Shown: piece after piece, positions 1 through 5,351 of the stretch
How positions within the stretch are numbered: the stretch's first letter is position 1
Layout of the letters: the number at the start of each line of letters is the position of its first letter
Assembly (NCBI GenBank): GCA_003566935.1
Contig: PXBM01000119.1
Span: forward strand, 1 to 5,371
Source of the DNA: Syntrophomonadaceae bacterium
GTDB taxonomy: Bacteria; Bacillota; Dethiobacteria; DTU022
Direction of reading: 5' to 3'
Length of the DNA: 5,371 bases
Notes under the pieces: model-generated
The model's input: the letters and a program-made list of their open reading frames with translations, nothing else
Told to the model about the DNA's origin: nothing
The model's database searches: none
Position numbers and translations under genes: made by a program

Positions 1-2
1 AT

Positions 3-38
3 AAAAACGAGGGGCACCTCATTGAGGGTGCCCCGTTT
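3..38 (-). terminator. Intrinsic terminator of the cold-shock gene
   Basis: Read leftward, an eight-pair GC-rich stem (GGGGCACC/GGTGCCCC, positions 11-18 and 27-34) closes a short loop that can pair further with one bulge. It is followed by TCGTTTTTAT, a proper U-tract (positions 3-7 on the minus strand). It lies about 50 bp past the cold-shock stop codon and is the only strong terminator in the window. AAAC/GTTT flanks (5-8 and 35-38) could extend the stem. The + strand also has GTTT after the stem, so weak bidirectional action is possible. Confidence 0.88.
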
Positions 39-85
39 AAGTTTAAAATAGCTGCTTTATATGCTGTTATTTGTAATTCTGTTTA

Positions 86-283
86 TTAAAGTTTGACGAC
101 ATTTGCAGCCTGCGGTCCGCGGTCTGCTTCTACTACTTCAAATTCGACGTTTTCACCTTCATCAAGGGTTTTAAACCCTTCGTCCTGGATTGCGGAGAAA
201 TGAACGAAAACATCCTCTCCATCTTCCTTCTCGATAAATCCGTACCCTTTTTCAGGGCTAAACCACTTAACACTTCCTTGCAT
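86..283 (-). CDS. csp: Cold-shock protein, CspA family (single cold-shock domain)
   Basis: This encodes a 65-residue nucleic-acid-binding protein, the usual size for a bacterial Csp. Members of this family bind single-stranded RNA/DNA in the cytoplasm and act as RNA chaperones. The OB-fold signatures are visible: G-x-V-K-W-F at residues 3-8, RNP1 KGYGFI at 12-17 and RNP2 VFVHF at 25-29. The C-terminus (GPQAANVVKL) is typical of the family. The ATG at 283-281 is preceded by AGGAGG at 299-294, ten bases upstream. The gene has its own promoter at 335-363 and its own terminator at 3-38, so it is probably monocistronic although the upstream enzyme gene points the same way. Which Csp paralogue it is, and whether it is cold-induced, cannot be told from sequence. 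The family assignment is near certain. Confidence 0.97.
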   Translation of the reverse strand: MQGSVKWFSPEKGYGFIEKEDGEDVFVHFSAIQDEGFKTLDEGENVEFEVVEADRGPQAANVVKL

Positions 284-306
284 TAATCAAAAACCTCCTA
301 AATTTT

Positions 307-320
307 ACCCCCTCAGGGGT
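307..320 (-). promoter_or_regulatory. Short hairpin in the cold-shock gene leader
   Basis: ACCCC (307-311) can pair with GGGGT (316-320) around a four-base loop. It sits between the predicted transcription start (about 328) and the AGGAGG site (294-299), ending about seven bases before that site. Leaders of some cold-shock genes fold in ways that affect translation; a role here is inference. On the + strand the same hairpin is followed by GCTTTTCTT, but the stem is too short to call a terminator. Confidence 0.35.
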
Positions 321-334
321 GCTTTTCTTAATAA

Positions 335-363
335 AGTGTACCATAAATTTGGAGAATTAACAA
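335..363 (-). promoter_or_regulatory. Sigma-A-type promoter of the cold-shock gene
   Basis: Reading leftward, a -35 element TTGTTA (363-358; 4/6 to consensus) is separated by exactly 17 bases from a -10 element TACACT (340-335; 4/6). The predicted start near 328 leaves a leader of about 45 bases with a good ribosome binding site. Both boxes are imperfect, so spacing and position carry much of the call. Confidence 0.5.
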
Positions 364-398
364 GGCATGTCGGTTTAGATTTCAATAAAGCCTTTTTG

Positions 399-1871
399 CT
401 AGCTGTCTTTTTTCAAGGCCGCAGAAGAAGCCCCGCCTGCAGAATACTCAGGGCTGCTTAGTTGAACTTTTTTCCCGTCGAGCACTGAAAGGGCCCGGTC
501 AAGGTCACTGATTATATCGTCAGGGTGTTCTCCTCCCACGCATAAGCGGATCAAGTTTGCCGGAATGTCGGCCAGTTTTCGACCCTCCTCACCCTGCTGG
601 GAGTGGGTTGATATAGCCGGGATAGTAGCGACCGACTTTATTCTGCCAAGGTCGGTAGCCCGGAAAATACGGGTGAAGGCATCAAACACATCACGGGCTG
701 CCTGTGAGCCGCCCTTTACCCTGAATGACATCAGGTGTCCATAGCGGTTTACCGGTTTACCGTAAAGTTCGTCATGCTCAGCATCTACCAGCCACAGGTA
801 TTCGGAGGCCAGTTTATGCAGGGGATGTGATTCAAGTCCCAGGTAGTCTACCTGTTCAACATGTTTATGGTCTTTCAGAAACCGGGCTACTTTTAAAGTT
901 GACCTGCTTTGCATATCTACACGAGTGCGCAGGGTGCGGATATCGTTCAAGGCCAGGACAGCATTCATCGGCGATAAATTAGGACCGTTGTCTCTGTTGG
1001 GCAGAGTTTTAGCATACATGGCAAAATCAGCTTTCATCTCCTGATTATTCACCTTGCTGGTGATATTTTTTCGGGAAATAACAGCCCCGGCAATATTAAA
1101 ACCGCTGGTGCTCAATGTTTTAGAGACTGACTGAATAACAATATCAGCACCAAGAGCCAGGGGACGCAGCAAGGCAGGTGTGGCTACAGTATTATCAAGA
1201 ATAACTGGAATACCATATTGATGGGCCAGTTCAATAACTTTTTTTAAATCAAAAAATGATTGGCCGGGGTTGCTGGGCATTTCACCGTAAAGGAAGCGCG
1301 TGTTTTCGTCAATCAATTCTTCCCACTGTTCAAGCTCGGCAGGGTTTACTACTTTTCGCCAGGTAATGTTTCTTTCCAGGTCTTTTCTAATTGCGAACTG
1401 CTGAAAAGTGCCGCCGTAAACCTGGGTCGGGGCAATGAAATTAATCGGTTTTTCCGGATTTTTCTCATCGGGCAGCAGAAATGGATCGATGGCGGTTTGG
1501 ATGGCAGCCATTCCAGAAGATGTGGCAACGCAGCTTGTCTCAACATCGGCCCCGTAACCTTCCAGCAGGGCCAAAACTCCTTCCAGGTAATACATGCTCG
1601 GGTTGGCTATACGAGAGTAGCACCAGGTAGGTATCTGGTAGCCAAGGGCAGCTTCCATTTCATTAGAGTCGCGGTAGGCCTGGGCTGTTGACATGTAAAT
1701 CGGTTCAATAATGGATCCCTGGTTAAAATCAAGTGCTTCCTGCATTGAATAAACCCCGTGCACGGCAATAGTGTCAAACCGGCACTTTTTCATTTCCCTG
1801 GTATGCCCTTCGTGCCACCTGGCCGAGCGCTCAGCTGCTTTACGGTAGAATTCAACTCCCTGATAATCCAT
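399..1871 (-). CDS. Cys/Met-metabolism PLP enzyme, O-acetylhomoserine sulfhydrylase-like
   Basis: This is a 490-residue cytoplasmic fold-type I PLP enzyme of the trans-sulfuration family. The closest resemblance is to O-acetylhomoserine sulfhydrylase (MetY type), which makes homocysteine from O-acetylhomoserine and sulfide. Visible motifs, counted from the ATG at 1871, are YSRxxNP at 85-91 (Y85 and R87 contact PLP phosphate of the partner subunit in the family), SSGMAAI at 118-124, LDNTVATP at 225-232 (D226 binds the PLP ring nitrogen), SVSKTLS at 248-254 with the Schiff-base lysine K251, and IRLCVGGEH near 441-449 (R442 expected to bind substrate carboxylate). Members usually have about 380-430 residues. 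The extra length comes from an N-terminal lead-in of about 35 residues, insertions, and a small Ser/Ala-rich tail. A TTG at 1889 keeps the frame open but lies upstream of the AGGAGG, so the ATG at 1871 is the real start. Cystathionine gamma-synthase or methionine gamma-lyase activity cannot be excluded. Confidence 0.9.
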   Translation of the reverse strand: MDYQGVEFYRKAAERSARWHEGHTREMKKCRFDTIAVHGVYSMQEALDFNQGSIIEPIYMSTAQAYRDSNEMEAALGYQIPTWCYSRIANPSMYYLEGVLALLEGYGADVETSCVATSSGMAAIQTAIDPFLLPDEKNPEKPINFIAPTQVYGGTFQQFAIRKDLERNITWRKVVNPAELEQWEELIDENTRFLYGEMPSNPGQSFFDLKKVIELAHQYGIPVILDNTVATPALLRPLALGADIVIQSVSKTLSTSGFNIAGAVISRKNITSKVNNQEMKADFAMYAKTLPNRDNGPNLSPMNAVLALNDIRTLRTRVDMQSRSTLKVARFLKDHKHVEQVDYLGLESHPLHKLASEYLWLVDAEHDELYGKPVNRYGHLMSFRVKGGSQAARDVFDAFTRIFRATDLGRIKSVATIPAISTHSQQGEEGRKLADIPANLIRLCVGGEHPDDIISDLDRALSVLDGKKVQLSSPEYSAGGASSAALKKDS

Positions 1872-1877
1872 AGCTTT

Positions 1878-1883
1878 CCTCCT
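1878..1883 (-). promoter_or_regulatory. Ribosome binding site that fixes the PLP-enzyme start
   Basis: A perfect AGGAGG lies six bases before the ATG at 1871-1869. The longer reading from TTG at 1889 would place this site inside the coding region (giving Leu-Arg-Arg-Lys-Ala), so the 490-residue form is preferred. A GCAA-TAT-TTGC palindrome (1886-1896) sits just upstream of it in the leader. Confidence 0.88.
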
Positions 1884-1913
1884 AAGCAATATTTGCGGTA
1901 TTATGATGCAAAA

Positions 1914-1943
1914 ACAATATCACAATTTTCTAACGTGAGTCAA
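1914..1943 (-). promoter_or_regulatory. Promoter of the PLP-enzyme gene
   Basis: Reading leftward, TTGACT (1943-1938; 5/6) and TATTGT (1919-1914; 4/6) are separated by 18 bases. The predicted start near 1907 gives a leader of about 35 bases. That is far too short for an S-box/SAM riboswitch or a T-box, which often control methionine genes in Gram-positive bacteria. Any sulfur-responsive control would therefore have to act through a DNA-binding regulator. Confidence 0.65.
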
Positions 1944-1996
1944 TACAAATGCCGCTGTTGAAAATTCAGGTGCTGCCGGATGGATTTTTACAGCTA

Positions 1997-2025
1997 TTGC
2001 AAGAATATTAAATAATATGTATAAT
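1997..2025 (+). promoter_or_regulatory. Promoter of the CHAP-dockerin gene
   Basis: TTGCAA (1997-2002; 4/6) and a perfect TATAAT (2020-2025) have the ideal 17-base spacing. The predicted start near 2032 leaves a leader of about 66 bases. It diverges from the promoter at 1914-1943 without overlapping it. Confidence 0.7.
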
Positions 2026-2098
2026 TTAAAAACATCTTAATTATTAGCGTGGTTTTTAGAGAGATAGCTTGTACCAGGGAGAAAAGAGGTAAGCCCCT

Positions 2099-3337
2099 AT
2101 GAAAAAGATGCTTTTTGCAGCTATTGTCATGGCTGTTCTCTTAACAGCTCCTGCCATAGCAGAAAATGCCGGGCCGGCTTTAAGCCGGGAAGAATTTAAT
2201 GATTGGCCCTACCATCCGGAATATACATTGCTGAACCCTTTCCCCTTAAAAGGCAATAACTGCACCTGGTTTGCCCATGGCCGCATGATGCAGCTTGGTT
2301 ACTGCACACGTGCCTTAAACAGTATGCGTTTTAATGCCCATACCTGGGCTGACGACGCCGCGTCCGGTGCGGTGGTTTCAGACGAACCGGTGGTGCACTC
2401 GATCGCGTACTGGGATAGAGGCATGTTTTTTAATAGCAGTCTGGGTCATGTGGCAGTTGTTGAAGAGGTCAAAGAAGACGGCTCGATCATGGTTTCAGAC
2501 TCAAGTGTCAGTGCTAGTTCTTACAGGACATATGAGATCAAACCGGAAGGGGAAAGATGGCCCTGTGCTTTTATTATTGTGCCGAAAAGCGAAAACCACT
2601 CTACACAGTTTTCACCGGAACAGAAAGTGCAAACCACGGCTCATCTGCTATATTTCCGCCTGGAAGGGGCAAGTCAATCACCGGTTTTACTTCCTGAAGA
2701 TACCGTAGCCCGTATAGCTGACCATGTTAGCAATGGTATATATGCTCCCCGGCCGCGCAGCTCGACTGCTTTTCACCACTGGTGGTATGCTGAAGCTGAT
2801 GTTAATGGAGAAATGAAACGTGGCTGGCTGGCAGAGACTTACTTGGAAGAGGCACCACCTGGTTCAGTAGTCTATACCCCCGAGGTGGAAATTGACCAGG
2901 AAGAACCCAATGATGAAAAGGAAAAAGAACCTGATAATGAAGAAGATGGCAAAAAGTCAGATTCTGGCACGGGAAATGAAGCGGAGCCCGATAAAGAGCT
3001 GGAGCATGAAGATACAGATGAAGATGAACAGGGAGAAGAGCAGGAAAATGAACCTGATCAGTCTGAGAATAGTGAAACTGATCCGGAAAAAGATGAAAAC
3101 CCTGAAAATGAACAGAATGGATATGAGAATCCCATTCATAAAGTCGGCGATGTATACGGTGACGGGCAGATAAATGCCAGGGATGTTGTTTTATCAATGC
3201 AGTACATGATGAGAGAAGTAACTTTAACTGAAGCCCAGGTTAAGGCAGCTGATGTTAATAATGACGGAGTCGTCGATATCCGCGATGTGGTCTTGTTGAT
3301 GCAGTATATTTTGAGACTGGTTGATTCTTTCGAATAA
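2099..3337 (+). CDS. Secreted CHAP-domain hydrolase with SH3-like domain and C-terminal dockerin
   Basis: This 412-residue protein is predicted to be exported. Residues 1-21 form a signal peptide (Lys-Lys, hydrophobic core, AIA cleavage before E22). Residues ~40-163 look like a CHAP amidase/endopeptidase domain: catalytic Cys in NNCTWFAHG (C55), His in LGHVAVVEEV (H117), and D134 in MVSDSS as candidate third residue. CHAP enzymes cut peptidoglycan stem peptides, cross-bridges or the amide link. Residues ~178-251 (TTAHLLYFRLEG to GWLAETYLEE) resemble a divergent SH3b-type domain. Residues 262-347 are a low-complexity linker with 39 Asp/Glu and 6 Lys. Residues 349-408 are a type I dockerin with two calcium loops, D351-D362 and D385-D396, each followed by a near-identical helix (RDVVLxMQY). 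Dockerins bind cohesins; none is encoded here. The start is ATG with GAGGT eight bases upstream (2086-2090). No terminator is visible after the stop. The exact substrate is unknown. Confidence 0.92.
   Translation: MKKMLFAAIVMAVLLTAPAIAENAGPALSREEFNDWPYHPEYTLLNPFPLKGNNCTWFAHGRMMQLGYCTRALNSMRFNAHTWADDAASGAVVSDEPVVHSIAYWDRGMFFNSSLGHVAVVEEVKEDGSIMVSDSSVSASSYRTYEIKPEGERWPCAFIIVPKSENHSTQFSPEQKVQTTAHLLYFRLEGASQSPVLLPEDTVARIADHVSNGIYAPRPRSSTAFHHWWYAEADVNGEMKRGWLAETYLEEAPPGSVVYTPEVEIDQEEPNDEKEKEPDNEEDGKKSDSGTGNEAEPDKELEHEDTDEDEQGEEQENEPDQSENSETDPEKDENPENEQNGYENPIHKVGDVYGDGQINARDVVLSMQYMMREVTLTEAQVKAADVNNDGVVDIRDVVLLMQYILRLVDSFE
2882..3139 (+). repeat. Purine-rich low-complexity segment coding for the acidic linker
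   Basis: Within the CHAP-dockerin gene the + strand becomes strongly purine-biased (GAA, GAT, AAA, AAT codons) and encodes 86 residues dominated by Glu, Asp, Asn and Pro. There is no exact repeat unit. Such segments are prone to length change, so linker length may vary among strains (inference). The bias opens long spurious frames on both strands here. Confidence 0.75.
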
Positions 3338-3376
3338 TAATATAGGGTCTTAGGTGGATTTAGGGATTTAACTTTC

Positions 3377-4048
3377 TTAAAAACCGCGGGTTTGCCCCTG
3401 CCAGGGTGGTTCTTTACCTGCTTTGAATTCTTCAACACCAGGCCCACCAAGGCGTTTTAGCCGCCATATTCCATAAATATATGTGATAATCAGGACAAGA
3501 ATAAGAACCGGCCAGCCCAAGAGGGTATTGGCCCAGGCCAGGGTAAAAGCATCTCCACTTTGAAAAATTGCCAGCTGGGTTATTAACCTCAATATGAAAA
3601 ATAGAGCCCAGAACCAGGTTACTTCCCTGTATGCCGGTTTAACATCGCTGCGCCAGAACCACTCCAGCGGCCAGCCGCGGGTTAAGTGACTGGCCCAGGC
3701 TGCCAGGGGTTTACCGGCTAAGAGGCTGATTAAAGTTACCAGGACTAAGAAAGCGCTGCTGATTAATGCCGGGATAAAATAGCCGGCAGCGCTCTGGGTA
3801 AGAAAGGCCAGCCCGGAAGCAAAAGCAACACCAAGCAGTCCGCCCAGGGCGTAATACCAGTTCTGCCTGCGCAGAATGCGGCTCATGCCAATGACCAGTG
3901 CCAGGCCCAGGGCGGTGAAAACTGCTGCATTTAGATCAAAGAGATTGTTTATAAGGACAAAGATAAGTGGAGGGAAAAGAGCGTCTATTGTTTTTCCCGA
4001 AACCACAGTTTTTAGTTCTTCCAGTATTTCGCTGCCTTTTGATTGCAT
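3377..4048 (-). CDS. Multi-pass membrane protein resembling DUF3159
   Basis: This is a 223-residue integral membrane protein of unknown function. From the ATG, hydrophobic segments lie near residues 24-37, 41-55, 65-83, 90-111, 143-162 and 174-194. Features recalled from DUF3159 proteins, best known in Actinobacteria, are LFPPLIFVLINNLF, ILRRQNWYYALGGLLGVAFA, the WRSDVKPAYREVTWFWALFFILRLITQ block before a membrane segment, and LGWPVLILVLIITYIY. I infer membership from memory, without a search. The hydrophilic C-terminus (GPGVEEF to the end) is probably cytoplasmic. GTG at 4060 would also open the frame, but AGGTGG (4062-4057) overlaps it and is ideally placed for the ATG at 4048. The gene follows the DUF1475-like gene by 25 bp and likely shares its transcript. 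It converges on the CHAP gene, with 39 bp between stop codons and no clear terminator. Confidence 0.85.
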   Translation of the reverse strand: MQSKGSEILEELKTVVSGKTIDALFPPLIFVLINNLFDLNAAVFTALGLALVIGMSRILRRQNWYYALGGLLGVAFASGLAFLTQSAAGYFIPALISSAFLVLVTLISLLAGKPLAAWASHLTRGWPLEWFWRSDVKPAYREVTWFWALFFILRLITQLAIFQSGDAFTLAWANTLLGWPVLILVLIITYIYGIWRLKRLGGPGVEEFKAGKEPPWQGQTRGF

Positions 4049-4056
4049 AGTTCTTA

Positions 4057-4062
4057 CCACCT
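4057..4062 (-). promoter_or_regulatory. Ribosome binding site deciding the DUF3159-like start
   Basis: AGGTGG lies eight bases before the ATG at 4048-4046 and overlaps the alternative GTG at 4060-4058. A second possible site, AGGTAGG, further upstream is about 12 bases from that GTG, which is less favourable. The ATG start is preferred. Confidence 0.65.
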
Positions 4063-4073
4063 TTTTGCTGAAC

Positions 4074-4418
4074 CTACCTGGCTACCAAGTTTTCTGTTCG
4101 TGCTCCCAGGAAAAAAGTCAGCCAGTTTTCCTTGCTGCTATAAAGGGCAATTAAAATATACACACAGGCTGTCAGAAAGCCAAATACCATCATCAGGATA
4201 ACCCAGGTTATTGCAGAAGCCCGGTGTTTTTCCCGGAAAACTATCCACATGGAAAAAAGGATAAACCCTACATAAAGATCAACCAGGGAAACAATCCCCC
4301 AGGGGTTGGCAAACAGCTTTGAACCGTCCGCCCAGAAATCCCCGTTGATAAAACCGTTTAATAATGCTGCACTCATGGCAATAAAGCCGATCCAGGTAAT
4401 AATCTTTGCGGTTTTCAT
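4074..4418 (-). CDS. Small three-helix membrane protein resembling DUF1475
   Basis: This 114-residue membrane protein of unknown function has three predicted helices: residues 5-23, 41-61 and 69-92. The block FANPWGIVSLVDLYVGFILFSMWIVFRE (37-64), with Pro-Trp before the helix and the D47-LYVGF motif, matches what I recall of DUF1475 proteins. ATG at 4436 would add six residues (MESWCK). I prefer the ATG at 4418 for two reasons. The promoter at 4458-4487 predicts a transcript start near 4451, leaving only about 15 bases and no ribosome binding site before 4436. GGTG also lies four bases before the ATG at 4418. The start remains uncertain. It is the first gene of a likely two-gene operon with the DUF3159-like gene 25 bp downstream, which suggests a shared role at the membrane (inference). 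Confidence 0.82.
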   Translation of the reverse strand: MKTAKIITWIGFIAMSAALLNGFINGDFWADGSKLFANPWGIVSLVDLYVGFILFSMWIVFREKHRASAITWVILMMVFGFLTACVYILIALYSSKENWLTFFLGARTENLVAR

Positions 4419-4457
4419 TTTGCACCAGCTTTCCATGCTTTTTATTTGAATATGCTA

Positions 4458-4487
4458 ATCATAGCAAAAGCAGTAACGATCAGTCAA
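4458..4487 (-). promoter_or_regulatory. Promoter of the DUF1475-DUF3159 operon
   Basis: Reading leftward, TTGACT (4487-4482; 5/6) and TATGAT (4463-4458; 5/6) are separated by 18 bases. It is among the strongest-looking promoters in the window, and its -35 box and spacing match those of the PLP-enzyme promoter. The predicted start near 4451 argues for the internal ATG at 4418 as translation start. Confidence 0.72.
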
Positions 4488-4743
4488 AATTATTTATTAA
4501 TAGAAGTTAGCAAGTAAATCATGGCTACTATAACACTAAACCCTTTATCTTACACTTTTTGCGTTTTTAGAGCATTAATATGCATAGATGTACTACGTAT
4601 ATATACCATATGCAGCACTCCCTAAATAGTAATCAGAACAGGTTTCTTCTACAGCCACGGCTATCTCTTCAAGACTACCTAACATTTTACAGTTGAATGT
4701 CATCTACTTTGTTGTCATAAGCGGATAGTCTAATCGCTATGAC
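4488..4743. other. AT-rich intergenic stretch without a recognisable gene
   Basis: No reading frame here has both a ribosome binding site and a recognisable product. The stretch separates the operon promoter from the ATPase remnant. It contains an imperfect inverted repeat (4581-4614). A 36-codon leftward frame at 4593-4703 is noted among the rejected items. Confidence 0.6.
4581..4614. repeat. Imperfect inverted repeat, AT-rich
   Basis: TGCATA (4581-4586) and TATGCA (4609-4614) are inverted copies enclosing further partly self-complementary sequence that includes the palindrome GTATATATAC. It could form a weak hairpin or be an element end; it could also be chance in AT-rich DNA. Confidence 0.35.
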
Positions 4744-4787
4744 GCAAGAATATAGATAATATATTCGCTAGATTCTTGCTTGTTTTT
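4744..4787 (+). terminator. Terminator-like hairpin with U-tract
   Basis: GCAAGAAT (4744-4751) pairs with ATTCTTGC (4772-4779), and TAG/CTA extends the stem past one mismatch. The run TTGTTTTT (4780-4787) follows on the + strand. The shape fits an intrinsic terminator, but the stem is AT-heavy and there is no intact + strand gene upstream for it to serve. It sits immediately before the point where the ATPase-like fragment begins, so it could instead be the relic of an element end. Confidence 0.42.
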
Positions 4788-4789
4788 GC

Positions 4790-5101
4790 AGCTTTGGCTT
4801 GCTTTACAAAGCAGAAATGATTGATAGAGGTGGAAAAAAGATTCTTAAAGCTCAACCTAATTACCATATTGCCGATCCTGCACTCTATGCAATTTTTCAC
4901 CAGGATCCCTTGTCTGATAAAACAGCAGCCGGTAATCTGGTGGAATCGGTTGTTTACAAACATATAGCCGATGCTGTTAGTACAGCAGGCGCTGGGATTG
5001 GTTTAAGAAAACTAATTATCAGGGTCATCCTCCAAGCACTCCGGCGATCACTACAACGAGAACTAAAAGCGATGATAGAATCGAGGATTAATTGTTACTG
5101 A
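4790..5101 (+). pseudogene. Fragment of a DUF4143-type AAA+ ATPase (C-terminal part)
   Basis: The frame reads SFGLLYKAEMIDRGGKKILK, then NYHIADPAL and, after a gap, NLVESVVYKHI, up to about 4966. This resembles the C-terminal DUF4143 portion of a large family of ATP-binding proteins (order LLYKAxxxDxxGKKILK - KYYIADxxLR - GxxxENxVYxEL). Intact members are usually several hundred residues long and start with a Walker A P-loop ATPase domain. No P-loop or upstream domain is present: the frame is closed by a TAG at 4769-4771 and the preceding DNA is non-coding. After about 4966 the resemblance stops and the remaining 44 or so residues look random. No ribosome binding site precedes TTG 4799 or ATG 4817. 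I infer a remnant truncated at both ends. The family call is from memory of the motif pattern. Confidence 0.6.
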
Positions 5102-5305
5102 GGGCGGAACTCACCAGCTGCGCTGCCACCTTGCAGATGAGATTAAATTTTCGTGACAGGTTTGCGATATGTTTACGACATTCTTTGCGACAAGCGCAAA
5201 GTTTTACCCATGTTTTAAGTGTAGAGATGAACACTTCAGGCAGACTAACTGAGTCTGGCCAGCAGTCGACAGTGATGTAGCTCAACAAAATTATTTAATC
5301 GCGGC

Positions 5306-5317
5306 ATCTTAAAAGAT
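5306..5317. repeat. Short perfect inverted repeat
   Basis: ATCTT and AAGAT are inverted around two A residues. The stem is five pairs with a two-base centre, so it is more plausible as a DNA palindrome than as an RNA hairpin. Weak evidence alone. Confidence 0.3.
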
Positions 5318-5332
5318 CAGGAACCTTTGAAC

Positions 5333-5351
5333 TATTATTAAGTGAATAATA
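5333..5351. repeat. AT-only inverted repeat
   Basis: TATTATT (5333-5339) and AATAATA (5345-5351) are perfect inverted copies around a five-base centre. Without GC pairs or a following U-run it is not a good terminator. It may be an operator-like site for a gene beyond the window edge, or chance. Confidence 0.35.

Noticed and set aside
725..1691. Rightward and alternative-frame open stretches inside the PLP-enzyme gene
   Set aside because: The leftward frame has full family motifs across this interval; the others are shadows without recognisable domains.
86..1871. Cold-shock gene and PLP-enzyme gene as one operon
   Set aside because: They share direction, but the gap is 115 bp and contains a plausible separate promoter. 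There is no functional link, so independent transcription is more likely, though read-through cannot be excluded.
1872..1907. Possible SAM riboswitch or T-box upstream of the methionine-type enzyme
   Set aside because: The predicted leader is about 35 bases and contains only a four-pair palindrome, too short for either RNA class.
2032..2098. Possible riboswitch (for example c-di-AMP class, which can control wall hydrolases) in the CHAP gene leader
   Set aside because: The leader is only about 66 bases and lacks recognisable conserved motifs. The only pairing seen is a weak AGGG/CCCT stem around the ribosome binding site.
2802..3197. Long open frames opposite and alongside the acidic linker (leftward 131 codons, rightward 93 codons at 2892-3173)
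   Set aside because: They arise from the purine-rich GAA/GAT codon run of the CHAP-dockerin gene. Their translations are low-complexity (His/Leu/Phe-rich or Lys/Met-rich), with no ribosome binding sites.
3374..3392. Hairpin AAACC-GCG-GGTTT at the end of the DUF3159-like gene as a terminator
   Set aside because: The stem has only two GC pairs, overlaps the coding end and stop codon, and is followed by very few T residues on the minus strand.
4593..4703. Leftward 36-codon frame (starts MTFNCKMLGSLEEIAVAVEE)
   Set aside because: Its composition looks protein-like, but there is no ribosome binding site, a stop lies directly before the ATG, and I recognise no family. It is too short to call.
4730..4963. 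Leftward 77-codon frame across the hairpin and ATPase fragment
   Set aside because: It is antisense to the DUF4143-like fragment, which has the recognisable motifs. It has no family features of its own.
5088..5288. Overlapping open frames on both strands (66 codons leftward, 62 codons rightward)
   Set aside because: They occupy the same DNA in opposite directions, neither has a ribosome binding site, and neither matches a transposase or other family I know.
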